From contig NZ_PZKE01000017.1 in the NCBI RefSeq assembly GCF_003034965.1, positions 1 to 56,165 on the forward strand: a stretch of 56,165 nucleotides of DNA, given 5' to 3'. The DNA comes from Fuscovulum blasticum DSM 2131. Lineage in GTDB: Bacteria > Pseudomonadota > Alphaproteobacteria > Rhodobacterales > Rhodobacteraceae. Under the pieces are notes generated by a model, which was not told where the DNA came from, searched no databases, and saw nothing but the letters and a program-made list of their open reading frames with translations. Below are positions 48,247-55,969 of this stretch, piece after piece (the stretch's first letter is position 1; every line of letters begins with the position of its first letter). A program made the position numbers and the translations under genes.

Positions 48247-49242
48247 ATGACGCCTCAGAGACAGGGAGTTGCGGGGGTCGTTCTGGCCCAGACCACGCTG
48301 GGCACCCTGGGGCTTTGTGTGATCGAGGTCGGGACCGATCCGCTTTCGACCGCCTTCTATCGCTGTGCCATCGCGGCCCTTGCGCTTGCGGCCTATGGCG
48401 CATTGCGGGGCGATCTGCGCGTGCTGTTCCACCTTCCGGCTCGGGTGCTGTTTCTCGCACTTCTGAGCGGGGTACTGATGGTCGGGAACTGGGTGCTGTT
48501 CTTCGAGGCGATCCGTCGCTCGGGCATCGCGGTCGCGACGATCGTTTTTCACGTTCAGCCCTTCGTCATGGTGCTGATCGGGGCGCTGGTCTTTCGTGAA
48601 CGTCTTTGCCTTCCTACCCTTGGCTGGATCGCGCTGGCATTGTTCGGGCTGGCGCTGGCCACTGGGATCTTCGATGCCCCAGAAGGTCATGGGCCCGACT
48701 GGATCGGCGTCCTCTGTGCCGTTGGCGCGGCAATCTTCTATGCTGTCGTCACGATCATCGCCAAAGGTTTCCCCCGTTCCAACGGCGCGCAACTGACGTT
48801 GTTGCAGTGCCTGTGCGGGGTTCTGATTCTGGCGCCGTGGTTGCCGTTGCCGCCGCAGAACTTGGGGGCTGAGCAATGGGCCTGGCTTGCGATGATCGGG
48901 GGCGTGCATACCTGCGCGGTCTATGTCCTGCTTTACAACGCCTTGCCGAAGCTCCCCACCGCCACGGCCGCCGTTCTGCTGTTCCTTTACCCGATCAGTG
49001 CTATTGCTGTTGATGCATTCTGGTATCGGCATGCCGTCACGGGTTTGCAGATCATGGGATGTCTCTGCGTCCTGCTCGCGAGCCTAGCCATCACGCTCAA
49101 GTGTGGCGGTCCCGCAGGGTGCCGGCCAGAGCAGGTTGATCGCCTCAGAAATCGGCAGGCCGCAGCTGGGGGCGATAGCGTCCCCCCCATCGCGAAGCCG
49201 ATGGTTGCAGCCGAGAGGGGGTCTATGGCCTCGAACGGGTAA
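48247..49242 (+). CDS. EamA/DMT-superfamily transporter with aberrant C-terminus
   Basis: 331 residues with ten predicted membrane segments in two EamA repeats (VVLAQTTLGTLGLCVIEVG; DWIGVLCAVGAAIFYAVVTII). Drug/metabolite transporters of this type usually export metabolites. The natural end of the fold is about residue 285 (LLASLAITLK); the remaining 46 or so residues (CGGPAGCRPEQVDRLRN...) are polar and unlike the family. This suggests that the original stop was lost at a junction near 49105. The transport core looks intact. Confidence 0.85.
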   Translation: MTPQRQGVAGVVLAQTTLGTLGLCVIEVGTDPLSTAFYRCAIAALALAAYGALRGDLRVLFHLPARVLFLALLSGVLMVGNWVLFFEAIRRSGIAVATIVFHVQPFVMVLIGALVFRERLCLPTLGWIALALFGLALATGIFDAPEGHGPDWIGVLCAVGAAIFYAVVTIIAKGFPRSNGAQLTLLQCLCGVLILAPWLPLPPQNLGAEQWAWLAMIGGVHTCAVYVLLYNALPKLPTATAAVLLFLYPISAIAVDAFWYRHAVTGLQIMGCLCVLLASLAITLKCGGPAGCRPEQVDRLRNRQAAAGGDSVPPIAKPMVAAERGSMASNG

Positions 49243-49284
49243 TGCGTCACCGCAGCGCCTGTCGAGACCATTCCACAATGTAGT

Positions 49285-49411
49285 GGCCTACCGGCCCTTA
49301 CCCGCCGGTCGGCCTGTCAGAATGCTGCCTCACCGCGTTCCCGAAAGCTGCTGTTCGACTCGCACCGCAGCAAGAAACCGACCGGGATGGCAGCGATGCG
49401 GGACCTTTCAG
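49285..49411 (+). repeat. Degenerate accessory repeat, copy U2
   Basis: AATGCTGC at 49321, core AAAGCTGCTGTTC at 49344-49356, then CGCAGC, CGACC, GATGGCA and GCGGGAC. The blocks after the core are shared with U3 (54981), and those before it with U1. U1 and U2 bracket the lysR-transporter pair in direct orientation. Confidence 0.65.
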
Positions 49412-49586
49412 ACCTTCGCGGCAAATGCGCCAATGTCCGGTTCGGCGAACCGTTCAAAAACGGTCAGAAATGGGCGCCCCGGCCACCCGACAGATACAGT
49501 TGCTAAGGCAGAGTATCGGCGTCCAGTTTAGACCCCCCTGAAGTTCTGTCAGATCGCTTGTTGCGGGGCAGCGAACTGAGGGAGGG

Positions 49587-49870
49587 ATGAAGCGGGTGGA
49601 TACGATCGTGCGGGTGCGGCGGCCTTCTACGTTCAGGGTTGGTCGATGAAGAGGATCGTGCGGGAGCTGCAGGTGTCGCGCAACACGGTGCGCAAGATCC
49701 TTCGGTCTGACGAGGCGGACTTCAGCTATGAGCGCGAGCGGCAGCCGATGCCACGGTTCGGGCCTTGGCAGGGGCAACTTGAACAGTTTTTGTCTGGCAA
49801 CGCGGGCAAGTCCTGCCGTGACCGGCTGACGCTGATCCAGATCATCGAAGACCTGCGCAGGATTGGCGCA
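49587..49870 (+). pseudogene. IS21-family transposase istA, truncated and frameshifted
   Basis: The start MKRVDTIVRVR at 49587 continues, after a frame change near 49621, as AAFYVQGWSMKRIVREL, then VSRNTVRKILRSDEADFSYE and DRLTLIQIIEDLRRIGAQ. This matches the N-terminal helix-turn-helix of IstA. The catalytic DDE domain and istB are missing; homology stops near 49870. An IS-end-like sequence lies 60 bases upstream at 49516. GAGGGA precedes the ATG. Confidence 0.8.
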
Positions 49871-50001
49871 CAGAGGTGTGCATTTCATATTTCGTCAACT
49901 CATGCGCGAAGGCAGCGGTGCCAACTGTCACAGGCGCCATTGGATGAAGGCATCCGGTTAGGTAGGGGCGGGAGCGCCAGAAACGAAGCAGGGTGGCGAA
50001 G

Positions 50002-50042
50002 TTGAAATACCTGAATCTGCAGGTAACTGTGCCACGCCACAG
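50002..50042 (+). promoter_or_regulatory. Two adjacent inverted repeats upstream of the tandem regulators
   Basis: TACCTG-AATCTG-CAGGTA (50008-50025) and CTGTG-CCACGC-CACAG (50027-50042) are perfect inverted repeats, both with six-base spacers, one base apart. A possible -35 TTGAAA (50002-50007) abuts the first. They lie 40-75 bases ahead of the first regulator and are good operator candidates. Confidence 0.55.
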
Positions 50043-50081
50043 ATCACCTCAATAGTAGGCGCCAAGCGCTCAGGAACCATT

Positions 50082-50933
50082 ATGCCATCAGTGACGAGCC
50101 GCAAGCCAGGTCAGCCGGAAGATACCGCGGATTTTGCCGAAAACATCCGCCACCTTGTCTCCCGCATGCCCTCAATCGCGGAGGCCTCGAAGCGGATGGG
50201 TATCAATCGTCAGCAGTTGAACAAATATCTGAACGGCAGCAGCGTCCCTTCGCTGCGCACCATGCGCCGGATCGCCACGCTCTTCAACATTCCGATCGAG
50301 GCGCTGACCTTGCCGCTGGACGAGTTCGGCCATCACATTGGGGACAAGGCCGCGCCCGACAAGATGTCTTCGGATCATTCCTTGATCGCGGAACTCGCCG
50401 GAGCATTTACAGAGGCGAGCGAGGTGCTCAAGCCGTATTGTGGCCGGTACTTCCGCTACAACTGCGTGCCCCAGATGCCGAAGTATGTGCTGCGCACCTA
50501 TGCGATCATCTTTCAGCGGCAGGGCGTTACGCAAGCGCTGGTCCTGGAACGGTTCGCCGCCGCCGGAACACCCTGGAGCCGGAGCAATGTGCGCCGGACG
50601 CGTCATCTCTTGAGCTACGTCCAGGACCGGATCCAGTTCATCGACTGCGGCACGCCGGCCCATGAGGTCACGCCGGGCTTCGCTCTGTTCTATCCGGTCT
50701 ACACCTCCGGCGTGCGCTACCTGAGCGGCGTGTTGCTGAGCAACTTCGGCTTTGGTGCGCGTCCTATCTACAGTTCCAATATTGTCATGCAACGGCGTCG
50801 GGCAGGGCAGAGCCTGCGCGAAGACTTGGCCGCCTGCGGGCTGATGTCCCTGGATGATCCGGCGCTCGGTCCAGAGGTCCGCGAACGCCTGTGCTTCGAA
50901 GACGGCACTCCGGCGCTCCATCTCGCGGGCTGA
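50082..50933 (+). CDS. XRE-type regulator with unrecognised C-terminal domain, first of pair
   Basis: 283 residues. An XRE helix-turn-helix occupies about residues 20-85 (SIAEASKRMGINRQQLNKYL, VPSLRTMRRIATLFNIPIEA). The remaining 190 residues form a domain I do not recognise, with YCGRYFRYNCVPQMPKYVLR, FALFYPVYTSGVRYLSGVLL, RPIYSSNIVMQRRRAGQSLR and DLAACGLMSLDDPALGP. The next gene is a clear paralogue over its whole length. The C-terminal domain may bind a ligand. It stands seven bases upstream of its partner and about 1.1 kb ahead of the RTX-Hint gene. Confidence 0.82.
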   Translation: MPSVTSRKPGQPEDTADFAENIRHLVSRMPSIAEASKRMGINRQQLNKYLNGSSVPSLRTMRRIATLFNIPIEALTLPLDEFGHHIGDKAAPDKMSSDHSLIAELAGAFTEASEVLKPYCGRYFRYNCVPQMPKYVLRTYAIIFQRQGVTQALVLERFAAAGTPWSRSNVRRTRHLLSYVQDRIQFIDCGTPAHEVTPGFALFYPVYTSGVRYLSGVLLSNFGFGARPIYSSNIVMQRRRAGQSLREDLAACGLMSLDDPALGPEVRERLCFEDGTPALHLAG

Positions 50934-50940
50934 GGGCACG

Positions 50941-51744
50941 ATGATCCGCAACAATTTCCCAGTCAATCTGCGCCAACTGGTACACCATCTTTCCGGGACC
51001 TCGCGTGCCGCCGAGGCTCTCGGCATCAATCGCCAGCAACTGAACAAGTACCTGAGCGGGCTGACCATGCCATCGCTGGCGACGCTGCAAGGTATCACCG
51101 CACATCTGGGCCTTCAGCCAGACGATCTGCTGCTACCGCCAGGGCAGTTTCTGGCGCGCTGGCGCCCGCCGGTGAAGGTCGACGGGCTACCGCCACAAAT
51201 TCAGGAGGTGTTCGGCGTCCTGCTTGAGAACATGGCACAGACGCGCGACACGCTCGCGCAGTTCTGCGGTCATTACCATGTCTACACGTCACTCCCGACA
51301 AATCCCAAAAGGATAGGCCGCGCCTATGCGGCTATTTCGCAGCATGGCGATCTGACCACAGTCAAGATGGTGATGTTTGCCACGAACCGGGGAGAGACCC
51401 CGGAAAGCCGCCCGCCGACCAAGGTGACGGGGCTGGTCCAGTGGCTGGGAGAGCGGATCTATATCAACGGCGTGCAGAACGTCGGACAGACCAATGCGCG
51501 ACTCTACAGCATTGCGCTTTACCCGCCTGCGGTGCCGTCCATGCCCTATCTGACTGGCATGCTGATGACGTCAAACAATGCCCGCACGCGGCCGATCTAC
51601 GCGCTGCCGATCGTCTTTGATCGTCTTGCCGGAAAGGCTTCGCGCAGGGCCGATCTCCAGGCCTGCGGTGTCTTCTACAAGGACGATCCGAGGCTTGATC
51701 CGGGCGCACTCGCTCTGCTCGACGGACAACAGCCGCTGTGGTGA
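50941..51744 (+). CDS. XRE-type regulator with unrecognised C-terminal domain, second of pair
   Basis: 267 residues. The helix-turn-helix (RAAEALGINRQQLNKYLSGL, MPSLATLQGITAHLGL) is followed by the same unknown domain: FCGHYHVYTSLPTNPKRIGR, LYSIALYPPAVPSMPYLTGM, RPIYALPIVFDRLAG and DLQACGVFYKDDPRLDP. GINRQQLNKYL is identical in both regulators, so their DNA targets should be similar, while the sensor halves have diverged. ATG 50941 follows the first stop by seven bases; an in-frame start at 50854 would overlap its neighbour and is rejected. A heterodimer is possible. Confidence 0.82.
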   Translation: MIRNNFPVNLRQLVHHLSGTSRAAEALGINRQQLNKYLSGLTMPSLATLQGITAHLGLQPDDLLLPPGQFLARWRPPVKVDGLPPQIQEVFGVLLENMAQTRDTLAQFCGHYHVYTSLPTNPKRIGRAYAAISQHGDLTTVKMVMFATNRGETPESRPPTKVTGLVQWLGERIYINGVQNVGQTNARLYSIALYPPAVPSMPYLTGMLMTSNNARTRPIYALPIVFDRLAGKASRRADLQACGVFYKDDPRLDPGALALLDGQQPLW

Positions 51745-52024
51745 CGGCACTGTCTGCAGAATACCTCTGAGTACCCGGAAATCCGATGCCCTCGTCACGC
51801 CACCGCCCTTGCGGAATGGCGCGGACAGCATGTCGTATCGTCAAGCGGGCGACCCGGCTTCACTTGTGACGCTCTGGAGAGAAGTGGTGCGAGCCAGCTC
51901 GCCAGTGCTACGCCTCAAATGTACGGGTTCGTCTTGGTTTCCATTCCTGCAGTGCGGCATCCCAGCAGGCCGCCGCACGAATGATTCCCTAAGCGGCCTT
52001 CCTGATTGTAGCGAGGATGACATC
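51745..52024. other. Gap between the second regulator and the RTX-Hint gene
   Basis: 280 bases with no gene; the reading frame of the RTX gene is open through it but the composition is unlike a protein. CTGCAGAAT at 51754-51762 recalls CTGCAGATT on the minus strand of the site at 50008, which may be chance. GAGGATGACATC at the end provides the ribosome site for the RTX gene. No clear promoter was found. Confidence 0.4.
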
Positions 52025-54016
52025 ATGCCTGATGTTTTTGGGACGAACGGCAACGATAGCTGGACCAATAACAATACCAACGACCGTTATTTCGGCAATG
52101 ATGGCAACGACACGATGGTCGGGGGTAATGGGACGGAGGTTCTGTTTCCCGGCTCGAATTCGGCCGCCAACGGCGACTGGATCTACGGCGGCAACGGCAA
52201 CGATCTGTATTACGGCAACGGCGGCAACGATGTGTTTGTCGAATACGAGACCGACACCGGCAAAGACACGATGTATGGCGGCAACGGCAACGACACGATG
52301 CATGGCGGCGCCGATAGCGACCGCATGAGTGGCGACGACGGCGACGATTACATGAATGGCGGGACCGGAAGCGACTCCATGCTTGGCGGGGCCGGAAACG
52401 ACTACATGTTTGGTCACTACGGGGCCGACACACTCAGCGGTGGCACAGGAAATGATACGATCGACGGTGACAACGGCGCCGATTCGATCAATGGCGGAGA
52501 CGGTAATGACTCCATAGATGGCGCTGCGGGCACAGATGTGAGCTATGGCGGAGCCGGTAACGACACAATCTACACTGACGCCAATACTGGTGGGCCCGGT
52601 GACAACTTCGACACTATCTATGGTGGCGATGATGATGACGTCATCTATGGATTCAACAATGGTCAAGCGCTTTATGGTGACGCCGGGAATGACATAATCT
52701 CGGGCGACAACAAATTTTCCGGTGGCTCCGAAAGCAATACCGACACGTCGGAATCTGACAGCCTGTACGGAGGCACTGGCGACGACACGGTTTATTCCGG
52801 CTATACTGGGACGACCTCTGCCTATGGCGACTACCTTGATGGTGGCGAAGGGCGGGACAATCTTGTCGGCGGTACAGCCAGTGATACCCTTTACGGGGGA
52901 TCTGGCGCAGATTCGCTCAGCGCTGGCCAAGGCAATGACCATCTCGACGGCGGGGCCGGCGATGATACGCTGACCGGCGGCACCGGCGATGACCTGTTCA
53001 TCTGGACCGGCGCCACCAACGATGTGATTACCGATTTCGGTACTGACAGCGGCGTGCTGAGCAACGGCATCCATACCGACAATGACTTTGTCGATCTCTC
53101 GGGTATCTATGACACGTCTGCCCTCGGGGAGGTCAACACCAGGATCACGGCGGCGGGCGGCAAGGCCTTCCACACCGAACTCGGGATGCTGCGGGCGGAT
53201 GCCGCCGATGGCAAGATCGACGGCATCATCAATGGCACCGATTACCGCACCGAACTGGGCATCACCGGCAGCCTTGAAATGACGGGCGTCGCCTCCGGCT
53301 TCCTCAACTTCGACAATACTGCCGTCGTATGTTTCGGGGCCGATACGCTGATCCTTACCCTTGAAGGGCCCGTCCGCGCCGGTGACCTTTCGGCCGGCGA
53401 CATGGTGCTGACGCTGGACAACGGCTACCAGCCGGTGCGCTGGATTGGCAAGCGGCGGTTCAATGCGCTGGATCTGGCGCGGGCGCCGCACCTGCGCCCG
53501 GTCCGCATCCGCGCCGGGGCGATGGGGGCCAATATGCCCGAGGCTGACCTGATCGTTTCGCCGCAACACCGCGTTCTGGTGCGTGGCGCGGTTCCCGAAC
53601 GGATGTTCGGCGTGCAAGAGGTGCTTGTTGCCGCGAAGCAGTTGCTTGGCATGGATGGCTTTGCCGTGGCGCAGGATCTGGACCAGATCGAATATGTCCA
53701 CTTCCTGTTCGATCAGCACCAGATCGTCTGGTCGAACGGCGCCCCGACGGAATCGCTGTTCACCGGGCCAGAGGCGCTGAAAGCGGTCAACCCCGCGCAA
53801 CTTGAGGAAATCCTTGCGATCTTCCCCGAACTGGCGAACACCGAAACCGTCCTGCCCGAGCTGTTCCCCCCGGTTCGGCTGCTGGTTCCGGGCCGCCGGG
53901 CGCGGTCCATGGCCGACCGGCTTGCCCGCAACGACCAACGCCCCCTGCAGGGGCACGGCCACAGACCCTTGCCCTCTTGCGGGCGGCAGGAAATGGAGAT
54001 GGCCGCGCTGTCCTAG
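52025..54016 (+). CDS. RTX calcium-repeat protein with C-terminal Hint domain
   Basis: 663 residues. About residues 1-335 are glycine/aspartate-rich RTX nonapeptides (GGNGNDTMHGGADSDRMSGD, GGAGDDTLTGGTGDDLFIW), which bind calcium and fold outside the cell. A non-repeat stretch (about 340-435) leads to Cys436 (VVCFGADTLILT), the start of a Hint_2 domain with DLSAGDMVLTLD and IVSPQHRVLVRG. RTX proteins usually leave by type I secretion via a C-terminal signal; here the C-terminus is Hint, which may be cleaved off or used to attach the repeat part to another molecule (inference). No T1SS genes are nearby. The start follows GAGG eight bases ahead. Confidence 0.9.
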   Translation: MPDVFGTNGNDSWTNNNTNDRYFGNDGNDTMVGGNGTEVLFPGSNSAANGDWIYGGNGNDLYYGNGGNDVFVEYETDTGKDTMYGGNGNDTMHGGADSDRMSGDDGDDYMNGGTGSDSMLGGAGNDYMFGHYGADTLSGGTGNDTIDGDNGADSINGGDGNDSIDGAAGTDVSYGGAGNDTIYTDANTGGPGDNFDTIYGGDDDDVIYGFNNGQALYGDAGNDIISGDNKFSGGSESNTDTSESDSLYGGTGDDTVYSGYTGTTSAYGDYLDGGEGRDNLVGGTASDTLYGGSGADSLSAGQGNDHLDGGAGDDTLTGGTGDDLFIWTGATNDVITDFGTDSGVLSNGIHTDNDFVDLSGIYDTSALGEVNTRITAAGGKAFHTELGMLRADAADGKIDGIINGTDYRTELGITGSLEMTGVASGFLNFDNTAVVCFGADTLILTLEGPVRAGDLSAGDMVLTLDNGYQPVRWIGKRRFNALDLARAPHLRPVRIRAGAMGANMPEADLIVSPQHRVLVRGAVPERMFGVQEVLVAAKQLLGMDGFAVAQDLDQIEYVHFLFDQHQIVWSNGAPTESLFTGPEALKAVNPAQLEEILAIFPELANTETVLPELFPPVRLLVPGRRARSMADRLARNDQRPLQGHGHRPLPSCGRQEMEMAALS

Positions 54017-54090
54017 GCGGCGGCTTGCGGGCGCCGGATGTCGGCCTCGGGCAGGCCGGCCTCAGCCGCCGGCGCCATCAATGTCTGCAA

Positions 54091-54110
54091 GGGGGCCGTT
54101 CTCGGCCCCC
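54091..54110 (+). terminator. Hairpin after the RTX-Hint gene
   Basis: GGGGGCCG (54091-54098), loop TTCT, CGGCCCCC (54103-54110): a perfect 8-bp stem 75 bases after the stop. No T tract follows, so it may be a weak or Rho-assisted terminator. Confidence 0.45.
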
Positions 54111-54283
54111 ATTGCCCGTGAACCGTGGGGACGGGTCTGCCCGATCCGGCCCGGTCGCCGCATGGCGATCACCATCCGAGCGTCTCGCCAGTCGGCCAGC
54201 TCATTCCGGTTGTGCTCCTCCCCGGAAATCGGACGGTGACGGAAGCCAGGATCTGACGTTCAGGATGTGACCGGGACAAGGCG

Positions 54284-54619
54284 ATGATGGTAGAAGTGCC
54301 AAATGTGGTTACAGAAGACGGACTGCGCGGGTTTCTTGCGCAGGGCTACTGCATCGAGGTCATCTGCGAGAAAGGTGCCGAACGGCGGAACAACACCTGG
54401 TACGGGGTTTGGATCGTTCGGGCAGGCGCCCCAGACAGACGCAATGACAAGATGCTTGTCACCAGCCGCAATCTTCTGAAATTCCGAGACTTCAGGACCA
54501 TTTCCGGTCTGGTGAGCTTTCTTGCTGACATGGGTTGCAAAACCGCCAGTATCCCGCTGGAACAAGGCAGATGCGAACCACATCATCTGACGACACATAC
54601 ACACGACGCGCGCAGATGA
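54284..54619 (+). CDS. Small hypothetical protein
   Basis: 111 residues, no family recognised. The N-terminal half has YCIEVICEKGAERRNNTWYG and VWIVRAGAPDRRNDKMLVTS, a mixed strand pattern; later FRTISGLVSFLADMGCKTAS looks helical. Two ATG codons at 54284 and 54287. The composition looks like coding sequence and the frame is free of stops, but a real product is not certain. Confidence 0.5.
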   Translation: MMVEVPNVVTEDGLRGFLAQGYCIEVICEKGAERRNNTWYGVWIVRAGAPDRRNDKMLVTSRNLLKFRDFRTISGLVSFLADMGCKTASIPLEQGRCEPHHLTTHTHDARR

Positions 54620-55150
54620 ACTGGCCAGTTTCCGGCGGCAGGTCAGGGGCCGTGAAGCGCCCTGCGCCTTCGAGGTGTTCTCAGCACCTTTCTGGCCGCA
54701 GACCCGCAGCTTCCAACATAGGCGAAGATTCGACAGAACTTGACATCCCTTCGCGCGGCCGCGGGCCACAGCATCAGCGCTGATCCGGGCTTCCGGGCAT
54801 GCCTTCGCCATCGGCTGCACCGACGTAGCAAGCGCGTCTGACGGGGGTGCAATTGGAAGTGGATCACGACCAAAAGGACGCTCGCTATGCGATGGTGATG
54901 ACCCGGGGGGCAGGTCATACGGAACAGCAATCGAAAGGGTTGGCTGGCCTGGCCGACCCGCCCCCCAAGACAGGCGGGGCCTGCCCATAGCCGCCTTTCA
55001 CCCGGACAGGGTGCTGCTTCGTTGCACTTCCCAAAGCTGCTGTTCGTTTTGCCTCGCAGCGGCCACTCGACCACGATGGCATCCACGCGGGACGAGGCGG
55101 CCACTCACAATGCGGTCGGGCAAGGCGATAACAGCCTGCCCGACTTGTTT
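54620..55150. other. Gene-free stretch with mobile-element debris
   Basis: 531 bases without a convincing gene. GGGGTGCAATTGGAAG near 54845 recalls the GGGTCAAATTTTGGACG ends of IS21-type elements in the opposite sense. Repeat copy U3 occupies 54981-55092. Confidence 0.4.
54981..55092 (+). repeat. Degenerate accessory repeat, copy U3
   Basis: CTGCCCATAGCCGCC, GTGCTGCTTC, then the core AAAGCTGCTGTTC at 55033-55045, CGCAGC, CGACC, GATGGCA and GCGGGAC. Blocks upstream of the core match U1; blocks downstream match U2. Confidence 0.65.
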
Positions 55151-55603
55151 TTACCCCTTCAGACTGAGTGTTACATTCGGAAAGGGAAAGCCGAAGTCGT
55201 CGATAGCGCGCCGAGAAACCTCTTGGAAGCCAAGCGCGATGTAGAAGCGAACGGCTTGCTCATTCTCTGTGTAGACCTCTAGGGAAAGTTCCCCCTTCCG
55301 GGCCAGTGCATCGGCGATAAGTTTGCGCCCTATGCCAAAGCCCTGCCAGTCTGGCGCGATGAAAATCCCGCCAATGAAGCTGCCCAATAGACTGATGAAC
55401 CCAACAGTCTCCCCCTCAAGGCAAGCCACTGAAGTCTCTGCCTTAGGCAGATACTCCTCTTCGATCAGTCCCCGCTGCTCGATCAGCCTTGTCTCACCGA
55501 TGAAGGAATGCGCCCTCATCGAAGCTTCGAACCAGATTTTGGACAGCTTTTTCAGATCCGTTGCCGCGTCAAAGGGCCGGATCACCAAGTTTATGTTCTC
55601 CAT
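55151..55603 (-). CDS. GNAT-family N-acetyltransferase
   Basis: 150 residues of the GNAT fold; the acetyl-CoA-binding loop is in FIAPDWQGFGIGRKLIADAL and the C-terminal strand pair in LEVYTENEQAVRFYIALGFQ. Substrate unknown. GGAG five bases ahead supports ATG 55603. The same frame remains open for 103 more codons upstream, with protein-like sequence close to the start, so a longer product or a remnant of a neighbouring gene cannot be excluded. Confidence 0.83.
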   Translation of the reverse strand: MENINLVIRPFDAATDLKKLSKIWFEASMRAHSFIGETRLIEQRGLIEEEYLPKAETSVACLEGETVGFISLLGSFIGGIFIAPDWQGFGIGRKLIADALARKGELSLEVYTENEQAVRFYIALGFQEVSRRAIDDFGFPFPNVTLSLKG

Positions 55604-55969
55604 GAGAACTCCACAGAAATCATGCAAAAAAGCATCGGCGACGATGTCGCCGAACGATACCGCTACATGCGGTTCAATCGAAGCCTCTGTGCATAAATCT
55701 CCTTCTGTGACAGTCAGAACATAGGCTACCAGCTCATCAGGCTCAATGGCTGCCTTGGACTCCGAGCAACGTGCGTTGGGACGGCCACACTGACGTTTGG
55801 CGGGTTCAACCAATCCGTCGCTCTGGACAGGCAAGGTCGGCCATGATGGCAGTGAAGGCCGGCCCAAAGTCACCGGGCGGCAATGCGACAACGAGTGTCT
55901 TCGATAGACCATACTCCGTGAATTGGGGAGGTAATTGGACGGAATCGTTTCTGCCAGTTAGCCTCCCGT
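55604..55969. other. Gap between GNAT and RND genes
   Basis: 366 bases with no independent gene that I can support. On the minus strand the GNAT frame stays open to 55912, with the stretch AIEPDELVAYVLTVTEGDL and FGDIVADAFLHDFCGVL reading like protein. The rest shows nothing clear. Confidence 0.4.

Noticed and set aside
49871-50005. The open frame after the istA fragment as part of the transposase
   Set aside because: Likeness to IstA stops near 49870; the rest is unrelated sequence read through by chance.
52100-53000. Regularly spaced DNA repeats that could look like a CRISPR or minisatellite
   Set aside because: They are coding and translate into RTX nonapeptides in one frame, without constant repeat units and variable spacers.
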